Below, piece after piece: positions 36,801 to 48,167 of a stretch of 64,000 nucleotides of DNA. This stretch comes from Ischnura elegans (Eukaryota; Arthropoda; Insecta; Odonata; Coenagrionidae), in NCBI RefSeq assembly GCF_921293095.1, contig NC_060251.1, positions 89,390,566-89,454,565 on the forward strand. Reading direction: 5' to 3'. Made by a program: the position numbers and the translations under genes. The stretch's first letter is position 1; each line of letters opens with the position of its first letter. Under the pieces are notes generated by a model that was not told where the DNA came from, did no database searches, and saw only the letters and a program-made list of their open reading frames with translations.

Positions 36801-37381
36801 TTATATTAGAAAGCTATTTGTAATGTGAAGATGTCATTCTCTCTATTAAAAAATAATTAAGTGCATCAATCTAATAGTTTGCCCGTGAGGAGAGGAAGAA
36901 GACGAGACGGAAGAAGCCCGTTTCGCCGTTCTTATCATTTTTCTCGTATTATCCTTCACTGTTTCAATCGTAGATGTTAACGCTCACGTTTAAACACTTT
37001 TATGTTATATTGAAAAACTTTTAATGATTCATTGTTGTATTAAAATAAAGATTGAGTAAAACGCTACGTTACACATCCCTATAAAGCTGCGACAGAATCT
37101 TATACAAGTGCTTTATGTTCAGCGTTCGACCTTTTTTACAGCGATACTGGTGTAAACAATTTGCAGAGCAGTTCTTAATCTCGGCTGGAGCGGAGTTCCG
37201 GTACTTCTCAGGGAAAATAGGGTGGCGTCAAATAATGTCATTATTCATTTTTATACTTGGTAAAAAATTACTCCTAATCGCAGCTTTTATTACAAGTTTT
37301 AAAAATCGGAACTCTTATATGAATAGGTAACTGCAAAAACACATCATGTTCAAGTTGGACGATTTTTCTTTTTTCTCGTTA
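33801..37381. other. No recognised feature
   Basis: About 3.6 kb of AT-rich DNA with short frames only. No transposon ends, RT blocks or tandem repeats were recognised. Confidence 0.45.
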
Positions 37382-37500
37382 AATTGTTGCCAGGTGCAAG
37401 ACTCAACGTTTCCCACTAAAAGTAAACATATCCGCTCGGTGTTATAAGCATGACATGTTTCCTTTTAGTGGTAAATGTTGAGTCTTGCACCTAGCAATTA
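37382..37500. mobile_element. Fold-back MITE (119 bp)
   Basis: The left arm 37382-37431 and right arm 37450-37500 are inverted repeats. AGGTGCAAGACTCAAC is exact in both, followed by GTTTCCCACTAAAAG on the left and ATTTACCACTAAAAG on the right (reverse complement). The loop is about 18 bp. It lies immediately before the LINE-2 3' terminal signature at 37519. Confidence 0.8.
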
Positions 37501-37516
37501 TTATAATGGTGTTCTA

Positions 37517-37588
37517 CCGATTAAGGTAGGTTTCCATGGAGTACTAAAGAAGTGACTCCATTTCCTTCCAGCGCTACCTTCTTCAATT
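37517..37588 (-). mobile_element. 3' UTR of LINE-2 (left part of split copy)
   Basis: GATTAAGGTAGGTTTCCATG at 37521 matches the 3' end of the LINE-2 relic at 3363. The stretch up to about 37586 (CTACCTTCTTCAATTCAC) corresponds to sequence that, in the 3360 copy, runs on directly into the RT C-terminus. Here it is cut off by the LINE-1 insertion, and the rest of the copy resumes near 39800. Confidence 0.7.
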
Positions 37589-39800
37589 CACTGTACATCT
37601 ACATCTACATCTACATAATACCCCGCAAGCCGCCTAAAAGGCGTGTGGCAGGGGGTGTTAGGACACCAGCCGTTTACAGCTATTAAAAAAAAAGAAAGAT
37701 GAGCTCTAACGAGGTTGGGACAAGCGTTTATTAAAGTCCTTTATTGTTCGGGGGAAAAACGAATTCCCATATCTATCCGTTCGGCAAAAATCTCTCTTAA
37801 TTTATCGCTTCTGTCGGACCTGGAAATATAGTGTGGCTCTAAGATTATGTTCTCTGTGTCGCTCTTAAAGATATCCATTCTTAATTGTTCAAGCAATCTA
37901 AGCCTAGCGCGCAGCCTCCGAGTCTCCAACGGCTCCCAGCCTAATTCGCTTAACACCTGGGTAACACTGTCTTTACGCCCGTAGCGGTTTTTGACGAAGC
38001 GCGCAGCCTTCCTTTGTATCTTATTCAGTTCGCGGATTAAGTCTTTCTGCACTGGATTCCATACGCTCGCTGCATATTCAAGGTGCGGTCGGACGAGAGC
38101 GAAATAGCACCTTTCTTTTACTTTCTCATCTGAAAATCTTCCCACAATACGCTTGACGAATCCTAATTTCTTCAGGGCTATGCCGCAAATATTCTTTATA
38201 TGTGTTCCCCACGTGAGGTTCGAGGTTATCGTAACTCCCAGGTATTTCATTTCGTCTGTTGCCTTTATATTAATACCATCCACTGCATAAACATGGTTAG
38301 TGTTGGACAAATTCCGCAAGAAATGTACCGCCATGCATTTGCTCAGATTAAGTTCGAGTCCCCACTCTTGACTCCACAAATGAACGTTGTTTAAGTCCGA
38401 TGATAGATTTCCATAGTTAGAGTGATCACTAATTTCGCGATAGATGACAGCGTCGTCAGCAAATAAACGTATTTTACTGTTAATGCGGGAGCAGAGATCG
38501 TTAATGTATATAATGAACAACAGGGGGCCGATTACGCTTCCTTGTGGAACACCTGATGTAACTTTTACAACATCAGAGCTAATTCCGTCAAGAACTACTT
38601 TTTGTTTACGATCTCTGAGAAAGTCGCGTATCCAGTTTACAACTGTTTCGTTTAATCCGCATGACTGTAATTTGTATAAAAGTTTGTTGTGAGGTACAGT
38701 GTCGAAAGATTTCTTAAAATCTAGAAATAGAGCGTCAACTTGTCTTTTCGATTCAACAGATTTTATAACGTCTTGAAGAAAGAGCGCGAGCTGTGTTTCG
38801 CAGGATCTATTTTTTCGAAATCCGTGCTGACAGTCATGGAGGAAGTTACGTCTGTCCAAGAAAGTCATGATATTACTAACGACGATATGTTCAAGTATCT
38901 TGCCTATAATTGATGTTAGTGAAATTGGACGGTAGTTGCCTGGGTCATGTCTGTTTCCCTTTTTGAAAATGGGTGTAACGCTTGCAATTTTCCAGTCGGG
39001 CGGTAACTTCCCTTCGGAGAGTGACTTCTTGAATATGATCTCTAAGTAAGGCGCAATCTGTGGAGCTAACTTCCTGAGGACACGCGCGGGTATTCCCTCC
39101 GGACCCGGAGATTTACTATTCTTAATCGATTGTAGTTGTTTAGTTATCCCATCACGTTTTATAGATATTTCTTCCATCAAGTCCTCAGTATATGGGATGT
39201 CTAAATTGAATTGAGTATCGTCAGTAATGTATACACTTTCGAAGTGGGCATTTAAAGTGTTAGCTATGTCAATATTTTCGGTGACAAGTTTACCATCTTT
39301 ATCAAATAACGAATCTACAGTTGAATGTTTTCCCTGAAGCTCTCTCGCGTACGACCAAAAGGATTTCGGATTTTCTTCGAGTAATTCACCAAGTATTTTT
39401 TCTTAAACTTTCGCATTGCAGTTCGCATTGATTTCTTGGTTATTGAGCGTTGAGCAGCGTAACTCTCTTTAGCTTCAAGTTCCTTCGATTTATTACAAGA
39501 CGTGATGGACTTTCTGTACAAGTTGTATAGTTTTCTCTGTTTCCTAAGTTCCCTTCTGACATCGTGGTTGTACCAGCGAGGTTCCTTATTATCACATTTC
39601 AGTTTTTTCGGAATATATTCGTTGATTCCTTGGCGCAGAATTTCTAAGAAGTGAGTCCATGTTACATCTGTGTTTAGGTCCTTTGATATAACTACGAAAT
39701 TTTTGTAGGAGTCATTAAGCATCCTGCCAAATTTAGTGAAGTTGCATTTATTAAATAAGTAAATATTGCGTTTTGGTTTAACGGCTGGCACTACATCAAC
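37588..39800 (-). mobile_element. CR1/L2-like LINE (LINE-1), 5'-truncated, inserted in LINE-2
   Basis: A non-LTR retrotransposon in minus orientation. The 3' end is a short tandem tail (ACATCT on the plus strand, 37592-37614) next to CCCCGCAAGCCGCC and GGCGTGTGGCAGGGGGTG, a 3' UTR style known from arthropod LINEs. Coding sequence covers the linker and reverse transcriptase; the endonuclease and first ORF are missing. The right junction with LINE-2 lies near 39790-39800, where the minus-strand reading changes from RLKECMLKV (LINE-2) to VVPAVKPKRN (LINE-1). The clade is inferred from RT blocks and is tentative. Confidence 0.85.
37741..39790 (-). pseudogene. LINE-1 reverse transcriptase (endonuclease lost, one frameshift)
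   Basis: Minus-strand frame open for 479 codons (39180-37741) and further upstream to about 39390. There, a T-run (39396-39401) marks a one-base shift; the preceding linker (WYNHDVRRELRKQRKLYNLY) is in another frame, starting near 39790. RT blocks in order: SKSPGPEGIPARVLRKL, VTPIFKKGNRHDPGNYRPIS, HGFRKNRSCETQLA, FLDFKKSFDTVPH (catalytic Asp), GVPQGSVIGPLLFIIYINDL, LFADDAVIYR (catalytic Asp-Asp), and the thumb/C-terminal WNPVQKDLIRELNKIQRKAA. The catalytic residues are intact with no stop over the RT, so it is a fairly young copy, but without endonuclease it cannot move by itself. Confidence 0.9.
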
Positions 39801-40545
39801 TTTTAACATACACTCTTTCAATCTACCTAAAAATCCTATTCTTTTCCTTCCCCTCCCTCGTTTCCATAACATACTACCCTCTAACACCATTTTCAACATC
39901 CCCTCACCGCTAAGCACTAACTCCATCCATACCTTCTGTCTCCTCCGTATCTCATCTAAAAGCTGCCTCTCCTCGCCAACCATATCCAGCACTTCGTCGT
40001 TCATTTTCTTCTCCGTCCATATCACCCTCTCCATTCTTCTCCATACCCACATCTCGAATGCCTCCAATCTTCTCTCGTCTTATTTCCTTGGTGTCCACGT
40101 TTCCGCACCGTAGAGAGCCACACTCTAGATCAAAGTCTTCACTAACCTCTTCTTTAAACTCCTACATAATCATCCTCTCAGAAGCTCTTTACTGTTCATG
40201 AACGCCTCCTTTGCTAGTGCAATTCGCTTCCTGATGTCTTTGCTACCGTGTCCATTTTCCTCTAATGTGCTGCCTAAATAGTTTAATTGCTCTACTTGCT
40301 CAAGCTTATCCCCACCTACTTTTATCTTGAGTCTCACATTCCTCACTCGCGATGCTTCACAAAACCGTATTACCTTGGTCATCTTGTGATTAATCCTCAT
40401 CCCGTACTCCTCGCACCGCTCGTCTAGCACAACTACTAGAGTCTGCAGTCCCCTCGCTGACTAGCTAATCAGCGCCTGATCATCCGCGAACCTTACCGAT
40501 TTAAACATCATTCCTCCCACTTTCACTCCAGCTTCCAAACTCAAA
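39800..40545 (-). pseudogene. LINE-2 (RTE-like) reverse transcriptase fragment
   Basis: Minus-strand blocks in order from 40545: GGMMFKSVRFADDQALIS (RT catalytic box), a stop, DERCEEYGMRINHKMTKVI, KIKVGGDKLEQVEQLNYLGS, RKRIALAKEAFMNSKELL, a stop, SVALYGAETWT, DERRLEAFEMWVWRRMERVI, VLDMVGEERQLLDEIRRRQK, and MLWKRGRGRKRIGF. At least three stops (near 40460, 40168 and 40130) kill it. The 5' part is absent. It is continuous with the 3' UTR piece at 37517-37588 once the LINE-1 insertion is removed, as shown by the unbroken copy at 3359-3765. Confidence 0.82.
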
Positions 40546-42220
40546 TAAAAAAAAGGAAATTCCTCCAACGTGGACTTGATGCCTTTTGGCAGTTAACGAT
40601 TTACATTAGGATTATTTCTCTTAAATTCATTTCACTGGTTAGTATTTTTCTACAAAAACAGTTAAGGAGTCTAATTTCTTATCGATTCCAGTTTTTTATG
40701 GACAGTGATATTATAGTTTCTACGGATTTACTGTTGAAATAACACAGTGGTGAAATATTATATTTATCATTTTTTCTTTTCGTCTAACTTTGCTTCCTCG
40801 CACACAACTTTTTAATTTTCTAAATAAAAATGCCAGCCATATGATTAACTAATACTGCTAATGTCACTAATGTGTTTTCAGCACTTTACGGCGCTTCATT
40901 TCAGTGTCTGTTTTAGTATTTTTCTTCCATAACCTTATATTTTTCATTTGATTTGGTTTTGGCTGGGATTTTTGGTTTTTGTCTCAAATATTTACTCATT
41001 GGAACCATATTGGGAGTGAGTCAAGGGAAAAGTGTAAAATTTAATGAAACCGTCCCAGCATTTCTTTTTTTATAACTTGTTGCATTTTAATCGTTTGTCT
41101 TTGGTAAAACTCACTTATCAATTGTTGTATCGGTCGGAATTTTAACAATATTTGCTTAATATATTGTTCATTATCATTGAATTTTATATGAGTAGAAAAT
41201 TGATTGAAAAATGGTGCATTTATATGTGATTTTAGAGCATTGAAATGAGTAAAATGACAACAATGCGGTTGATGCATGGTGAAAATAAAAGTGGATTGAA
41301 TCCGTCATCTCATGGCCGTGAAGTGTGACGGCCATGAAGCCAAAAGAAAAATTTTAAACTCAAAGTGTACCAGCGTTTCATTTTGCATCACTTGTAAATG
41401 TATCGTCTTGTCTTCATTAACACTTAGATTTTAACTGTGTTACCTCTCGGAAATAATATTAGATTTATTAGCAATATTGGCTATTATATAGGGATTAATC
41501 ATAGATATTCATTCTTTAATTAGCAGAAAATATGTAAAGTAGCTATCGTGGGTACCTGTCGCAATTCTCCAGGGAATGAGAAAAAGACGGGGTGAATATT
41601 AAAAATTAAGTAGCAAATCCCTTATCAGCAGATGATATTATGTATATGAATGTATGTACATAAATCACCTGTGAATAAAATTCAATTGTATATTTATCGG
41701 TTGTAAAGCAGAAGCTCAAATGCACGAAAATATATTCCACATCAATGGTTATTATTCAAAGACAATATTTAAAAAAAAAAGAGAAATAATTTCTGATTGT
41801 GACCTTATACACGCAATTCCTCAGAATATTGAATTCGTAGAACCAAACGGAATAAAAAAATAACAAACTTAATATATACATTCAATTAGCTGTGAAAATT
41901 TAGTCCCTCAATCTCAAGTAATTTTAAAAAGAGAGAGAAGTCTCTGCACTACTCCCAAGTTCTATCGTCCTTTTGCAGTGAAGCAGTCCACTTAAGGGGT
42001 CTTCCAGAGCCCCAAAGCCGTTGTATTCGGCCTATATATGTACCGGCTATACCAATCTATCAGAAACCCCTCCCAGGGCTCAGAGAAATTTTTAAGTTTA
42101 ATCCATTTTACTTATTTAGATCAGTATTACTTATAGAATAGTGTTAGGATTTATCAAATATCCCTCAGAAAGCCGTAAAACTCGCCATTTTGAACCATTA
42201 TTCTTAAAATTTTCTGGAGG
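40546..42220. other. No recognised feature
   Basis: AT-rich. Short frames only. Positions 41930-42080 are somewhat GC-richer without a recognisable product. Confidence 0.4.
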
Positions 42221-42655
42221 AGGGCCCCCGCAACACCTGCTTACCCTGGTGGGTATACAAAACCTCCACACCCATAAGTATTAGTTACCTTAAAACCCCC
42301 CCTAGCCTTAATTCCTGCGCCCCTGCTTCCTGCCAAGTTTCGTCTTAATCGCTTCTGTAGTTATCGAGTGAGTATCAGACAGGCAGGGGCGGATCCAGGA
42401 TTTTTTCTAGGGGGTGTTTACTGGTCATCTCATATTTGAGATTAAAAAATTACGTACAATAAGTACTGTATAAAATGTTGCCTTTATTTTGATATGAAAG
42501 TTATTAATATTAAATAGAATGGTTGAGGCTCCGTAATACACAAAATAAAACGAACGTAATGATAACAGTACTCAAAATCTTATCTATTTTTTAAGAGCCT
42601 GGAGGGGGTGGGACACGTGCCCCTGTGTCCCCCTTTTAAATTGTCCAAGCAGACA
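42221..42655. mobile_element. Two hAT-like element ends (CAGGGGCG type), fragmentary
   Basis: On the minus strand, from 42334 downward, the sequence reads CAGGGGCGCAGGAATTAAGG and then G-rich runs. On the plus strand, CAGGGGCGGATCCAGGA starts at 42383, and a partner-like GTGCCCCTG ends near 42631. These CAGGGGCG termini are common among hAT-type MITEs. Target duplications are not clear, so the exact boundaries and the number of elements are uncertain. Confidence 0.4.
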
Positions 42656-42661
42656 GACATA

Positions 42662-42845
42662 ACTTTTAATTTTATTTATTTATTTATCTTCATACCCGAA
42701 AATAGCACTAATAATCCTTTACACTACTACTATAAATAACAATAGATAATCAAAGGCATCTATATCCTGGATTGGGGAAAGCTACCCAGAAGGGACTAAA
42801 ACCCGAGACCTTCGGTTTGGCACGTGAAGGTTGTTCCCAGCCGCC
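42662..42845 (-). mobile_element. tRNA-derived SINE, family A (minus orientation)
   Basis: Read on the minus strand, the head at 42845-42770 holds TGGCGGCTGGGAACAACCTT (A-box region) and GTCTCGGGTTTTAGTCCC (B-box-like). The body ends AGTGCTATTTTCGGGTATG, then AAGATAAATAAATAAATAAA. The tail matches the copies at 165-285 and 11720-11785. The B box has lost its consensus, so it is probably silent. Confidence 0.65.
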
Positions 42846-43620
42846 ACGGAAGTAAGAAAAAATTCTTACATAAAATTGAAAATTTATTTCAAATATTTAT
42901 GAAGTAGGATTGATTGTGCCCTCATACGTGGTTTTGCATAAAGCATTGAAACGAGTGAAATCTCAACAATCTGGTTGATGAACTACGAAAATGAGAGTGG
43001 ATTGAATCTGTCATCACGTGATTGAAGACCCTGGATCCATGTCGGCAGCGAGCCAGGAGAAAAGGAGAAAGACAGTGATATACAAGGAGGAAATTTATCA
43101 AACTTGGTCGTCATGGGATCGGACGAAGCCTTCGTGTTAGCTCGACCTTCGGATCCGCCGATCGGCTGAGGGAAGGAGGCAGAGATGTCGCATCGAACCT
43201 CCCTACATTCTCTGCCACCCCTTGTCCACGCCCAACCCCCCCTGTGCCTCCCACTTCGCTCCTTAAACCGACGGCGAAATGGAAGGAGCGACTGCGGGTG
43301 TTTTAAGAGGACGGGTTTAGAGGTCGAGGGACGAAAAGGGGATGATATCATGCTAGTAGTGCGGTGCAGAAGGGGTTGTTGCGGGGTTGATGGCAGCGGA
43401 ATGGGTCCAGTCCACTGCTTTACAACCCCAAGGATAAGCTGTCTCGAGACTTTGAGGGTGGAAATCTTTAATGCAAGAAACCACCTTCTTTTTATGATGG
43501 AAACATGTAAATTTCTCTTTCAATTGTGCTCTGCTATGCTTGAAAAGCTAGAAATTTGTACAAATATTTTATGCTTTCCCGTCGTGTTTTGTGGGTAAAA
43601 TTCTTCCGGTATTCCTATCA
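42846..43620. other. GC-richer patch, no gene recognised
   Basis: 43020-43440 is CpG- and C-rich, with overlapping frames on both strands (43185-43598 on plus, 42983-43351 on minus) and no recognisable domain. CCTTCGGATCCGCCGATCGGCTG at 43147 is palindrome-rich. Not called as a gene. Confidence 0.35.
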
Positions 43621-43639
43621 GGTTATAAAATCCAATTCT

Positions 43640-43712
43640 GCTAACGCGTCGCGACATTTCGACGTCGTGTCTTTTCGAGCTACGACTCTGGGGTCATCCT
43701 CAGAGCTGCTAA
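43640..43712 (-). repeat. Degenerate hammerhead-like / retroelement end motif
   Basis: On the minus strand: CTCTGAGGATGACCCCAGAG, then TCGTAGCTC, GAAAAG, ACACGACGTCGAAATGTCGC. The CTGAGGA...GAAA order resembles the hammerhead-type repeats described in Penelope-like retroelements, but stem pairing is irregular here. Confidence 0.35.
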
Positions 43713-44022
43713 ATTTCGAGGAAATATGGCTTCTTATCGTGCATTTATTTTTTTATCGAATATGAAAAATAGCAGCCATATAATGAACCAATACTTCAAA
43801 TGTTGCTAATATTTCATTGGTTTCATGGATTTTATTTTTGAAGCCTAGTTTAGTAATTTTCTTCCATGTATCGTACATACATGTTTCATCGTTATTTGCC
43901 TATTTCCCTTCCCTTTGTTGTGCATTCTTCTATCTTTGACTAGATGTTTTTTTTAACAAATGCCTCCACGTCACAAGTAACTCCACAATAACACGGCCAA
44001 TTTCCTAGAAAACACATTCAGT

Positions 44023-44066
44023 AGCCCTGAGGAGCCCCGAGACAGAGCTCGAAACGTCATGCAGAT
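44023..44066 (+). repeat. Degenerate hammerhead-like motif
   Basis: CCCTGAGGA (44025-44033), a 17-nt segment, then GAAACGTCATGC (44051-44062). CTGANGA and GAAA are both present with GTC following, the right order for a hammerhead core, but stem II pairs poorly. It lies about 350 bp from the minus-strand motif at 43640 in opposite orientation. Confidence 0.35.
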
Positions 44067-44129
44067 GAGGAGTTTCTAACCCGGAGCGAATCTCGAGAGA
44101 AGTTTACCCATAGCTACAATGTGGTATTA

Positions 44130-44350
44130 ACTGTTGGCTCCTGTGGCGATGGAGTCAAGTCCTCGCCTATTTATCCTGAGGAAAGGGGTTCGAGTTCCGC
44201 CTGAGTGGTTTTTCACCATTCAATGCATAGGAATGTGTAAAATTCTTCTGGTCCGGTCCCCGGAAAATCTACACCTAGGCTACACCGTCTATTATACCAG
44301 GGAAAAATGGGCCAGGTACAGAATTGTCGAAAATTGTAGAATCGTATAAA
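44130..44350 (+). mobile_element. tRNA-derived SINE (diverged)
   Basis: CTCCTGTGGCGATGGAGTCA at about 44141 resembles the A-box region of the other SINE heads, including the shared GTCCTCGCCT. GGGGTTCGAGTTCCGCCTGA at about 44187 is a good B box. The body after about 44210 differs from family A, and no clear A-rich tail is seen, so it may be another subfamily or truncated. Confidence 0.6.
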
Positions 44351-45403
44351 AACGGAAAACATGAAAAGAAGTTAGCAGTATATTTTCTAAAAATTCTTGT
44401 CTTCGTGCAGATAAAAATTATGGCTTAATTCCATGATGAAAAATGCCATATCCAAGCACATATGAATTCAAAAAATTTGAATGAAAACAAATGTAAACGA
44501 TTGACTCACGCACAGTGTTGGTAACAACTTTATTACAATCCAAATTTGCTAAATTTTTCATCCAGATATGCAAAGTACTTCTCATATCATACGGATACAG
44601 ATCCATGAGTGGTATTAAAGGCGGCAAATTTATATACATAAGGCTTCATTCATATATAACGTTCCGTAATTTCCTCTCATTGCAAGATTCTCATAGAAAT
44701 AGGAGGTATTGGAAAACTATTTTTTAAGACTTAGTTGGATTAAAGTAAAAATGGAAAACTTAACTGAAGTTAGCGGTAATTTCCTTTTTCCTCCACGTTC
44801 ATTACGTTCAATAGTTTTACCTTAAAAATCCTACCAATCCATTGTATTATCACCAAATTCTATGATAGCATTTTATAAATGCAAAAAGTCCTCTCTTTCA
44901 ATGTCAGCCTCAATTTTACATTCCTTCTTTAAATCTCCTCACCAAAATATCAGAAAGGAGAGGTAATTTCCATGGTCGTATTATTCATTCACTTTTCTTT
45001 CAGTATGGAGGTTGTTTTGCATAGGTAAGGCTGGAGCTCACACCATTTCAAGATACAGGCGTGCGAAAAATACTTGTTCTGGGCAATCACTGGTTTCATT
45101 GGTATTTATCATATTAATATTGTACTTATTCCCACCTTGATAATATTTGCTAGTCATGCTACCAGGTATTCTGAGGGTCTTTGCATGGTGATTATTCCCA
45201 TTTTTATCAGCAGATCTGGCAATATTTTTTCATAAAATATTTCAAATGCATAAGCATCGCGCAAGGGAAAGATCAAGGTTAATTGCAGGGGAACAGGCTG
45301 GGATGAGTCCGTTTTACAAACATAGTGTCGGAAGCTCGGATTGGCTGCCATGCCATTGCTTCCAGACCTAATCACGATAAAACTCATGCAAAGAACGGAT
45401 TGT
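44351..45403. other. No recognised feature
   Basis: AT-rich. Nothing recognised. Confidence 0.4.
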
Positions 45404-45692
45404 CTTTGAATTTTACCATATCGATGGCTAAGTTCGAGCAATACAAATCTCAAAAATAGCAAATTTTCAGGAGAGAAAAAAAAACTATTATTTTTTTACT
45501 TGTACGCTGAAATTAAAAACCAAAAGTTCATGAAACTTAAAAATAAGCATTCATTTGCAAAGAGAGAGTTGTTTTTTGTTTGTATTTTATTTTTAAAATC
45601 TTATTTCACTTTGTTTAAGATATCTGTCTCAAACCGGGTGAATTTGAGATACGTCTTGTTAGAACTTAGCTATCGATATAATAAAAATCAAA
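45404..45692. repeat. Inverted duplication, 50-bp arms, about 185-bp spacer
   Basis: The left arm 45404-45457 (TTTGAATTTTACCATATCGA TGGC...) and the right arm 45643-45692 (TTTGAGATACGTC...AAAAATCAAA) are reverse complements at about 80 percent. Read outward-in, both encode the phrase R(F/Y)VLLELS(H/Y)RY.K.Q, so an old coding or repeat fragment may have been duplicated head-to-head. No element ends are clear. Confidence 0.55.
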
Positions 45693-47440
45693 AGTTTTGT
45701 TGCAAAATATAGGTTACAAATTGTAATCTTTACCATTGCTAACGACGTATTGCCACAAGTTTCTCTCCCTGTCCATTTCATTTAACTCTTCTTTACTAGG
45801 AAGCCAAACAGTTCACTTGATACCTAAATTCGTCTAGTTAAATATCTTCAGTGTCTTTTTTTCCTCTTGCTCTAGTTCATGTAACTATTTATCTCTTACC
45901 AACCATAACTTTATTTTTATATATAAACCAGATTACTTTCCAAGGCCATTATGTTTTAAGCAGCAGAAAAAAATTAAATCGCGTGATTTTTTTTATTTTG
46001 TGACTTCTACCATCAATTTTTGGATGCATAAAAATTGTAGAAGAATGTCATTCTATGCATGCTCACGGTATGAGGGCGAGTTCTCCACTGCCATTCCACT
46101 CCTCCATAGGGGGAGTATGGCGGTGGAACGTCATGGGGAGACTATTTTACGAAGCATCGTCTTGACCGCACGTCTAGGCAGCCTTTCCATGTTTGTGGGG
46201 AGGAAACCTTTGGAGCAGGCCACCACCTTGTATTGAAAGAATTTACACATCTTCGAAATATGCTACGCTAGGCAGGATCAAGTGGAATTAAAAGCACGTT
46301 AGAAAACTAAAGCAAAAATTATTAAGCCTTTTTAACAACATATAACATTGTAGCCATAATTACTCATACTTGAACTGTAGGAAAATGCCCACACGTCAAG
46401 ATATAAAGTTATTTTCTTAATTTTAGGCTCTGTCTATTAATCTGGATCACGACAAACTCACCAGTCCTAAAGTCTTTGGAGATTGAGTGATGACAGTTCT
46501 GGTTTCTCCTAAGTATATAAAAAGATCATGCGTAGTTAATAGAGAAATGAAGACTCGAATAGTATTCAATTATATAAAAAAACACTTTCTTCTTAAATAT
46601 AATGCCGATTAATTTATTAACGTAACTTTTCCAAAATATATATATTTTTGAAGATTTTCGTCCAGTTTTTTTTCATTTGTCTTTATCACTAATTTTGTTA
46701 TTCCTCAAGGAGGTACCTACTAACCATTTTCGTAATTTTTTTCTTACAATCCCTCGCATTGATCTTCTCCCTTCTTCTCCTGTATAATATCTCATTTCAT
46801 CTGTCCGGCTGATGCACCTAATTGGGAATATATACACTTTATTCTTCATAAGTGCACAAGACTAGGGTGAAAAACAAATTTTCGGCGATTAATCACGAAC
46901 ACTCCTTGAATTTAAGCCAAACTGTGATGGAAATGGAAGTTTTATTATTACGACATTTTCTTGCTCAACTTGCAGTGACTCTATCTGTCATCCGTCGAAT
47001 TAAATCCAAAGATCTATTATTTTATGGCGTGTATTCCTCGTCAGAAAATTCATTAATTTATATAGTTATTTGCTGACAGGTAAATAATCCCGCATGCATG
47101 GGCTAGCATTGTGATTTAATCGGGACATATTTGCATTTCCTGTGCATTACTCTCTTCAGAACAAGAATAATGATGCTTAAATAAAAATCTGGGATCCTTG
47201 GTTTTGATACTCCTAAAATAGTGCTCGAAATATTTTGCTCTATATTGTAATGATATATGTGAACTCTACATTTTCCTATGTACCATTTCTGCTATTGCTC
47301 ACTGTATTGTGTATAATTTGAACATACGACATCATTATACCCGACATTGCTGAGAAGATATTTGCATCGTAGAGGAATTTCAGATGGAATGAACGGGAGT
47401 AGGCCTGATTGAAAGGGAAATGCTTGGAGAAAGGGGAGTC
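45693..47440. other. No recognised gene; one hairpin
   Basis: AT-rich. 46085-46126 folds as CCACTGCCAT/ATGGCGGTGG with an inner CTCC/GGAG pairing around CATAGG. The 78-codon frame at 46000-46236 over it has no recognisable domain. Confidence 0.4.
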
Positions 47441-47444
47441 TCCC

Positions 47445-47515
47445 TGAATGCTTTTTAAGTACTCCATGGAAACTTACCTTAATCAGTTGAATACTAAAAT
47501 AATATAATCTCAAAT
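47445..47515 (+). mobile_element. LINE-2 3' terminal fragment
   Basis: GTACTCCATGGAAACTTACC at 47459 followed by TTAATCAGTTGAATAC is the sense version of the LINE-2 3' end seen reversed at 3363 and 37521. It finishes in AAAATAATATAATC, a plausible 3' tail. The upstream sequence is too diverged to place in the coding region. Confidence 0.55.
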
Positions 47516-48159
47516 TTTAACTAACCGTCGTCTATATCCCTAGAGCAAAATTATCCTCCCCCCTAGTGTAGGAATCGAGCTCTTATACCCATAGATAGGT
47601 GACGGAAGCATATGGAAGCTCTATCTAGCAAGTACCTACCAAAATGCTCTAGATATAGTAACCCGTGTCTCGCCTCACTGTTCAACACCTCAAGACTCGG
47701 TGATGATGGCATGCAAGTCCTTTTGGAAGTTCGTATTACTGGGTGTGGTCGCTTCAACCTTCTTGGGGGAACAGGCAAAAGGAGGGTTTTGAAGAAGGGA
47801 GGAGCTGGGGTGGAGGCGGGTGAATAGGGGTCTCTCCTCGGTTTTAATGCAGAATTACGGCGAGGGGTGGCAGCCGTGAGGTCCTCAACCGCCCCTGCCT
47901 GCCATGGCAACCAGTTTGCCCTCTTCCTCCTCCCACCCCCTGAACCCCTCTCCCTTATGTACATCCCCACCCTACCTTTGATGGTCCTCGTCTGCAAGAA
48001 GGTTCCCGAACCCCTTACTCCTCCTCCCCCCTTCCCCGTTGTAATACCGCCTACAGCCCCGTCCAAACTCAACCCCACCCCACCCCACCCCATCCCATAA
48101 TCCTCCTCCCCACCGTCTCTCATCTCATCAGAGGTGGGTGGGGCAGGGGGCACCCCTGG

Positions 48160-48167
48160 TATATAAG
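48160..48167 (+). promoter_or_regulatory. TATA box of cuticular gene 2
   Basis: TATATAAG in GGTATATAAGGATG, 99 bp upstream of the ATG at 48259, exactly the distance seen in gene 1. TGCAG and GTTGAGTCCAGAG follow as in gene 1. The start of transcription is expected near 48188-48200. The 380 bp upstream is C/G-rich with repeated CACCCC words (48068-48090). Confidence 0.85.
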
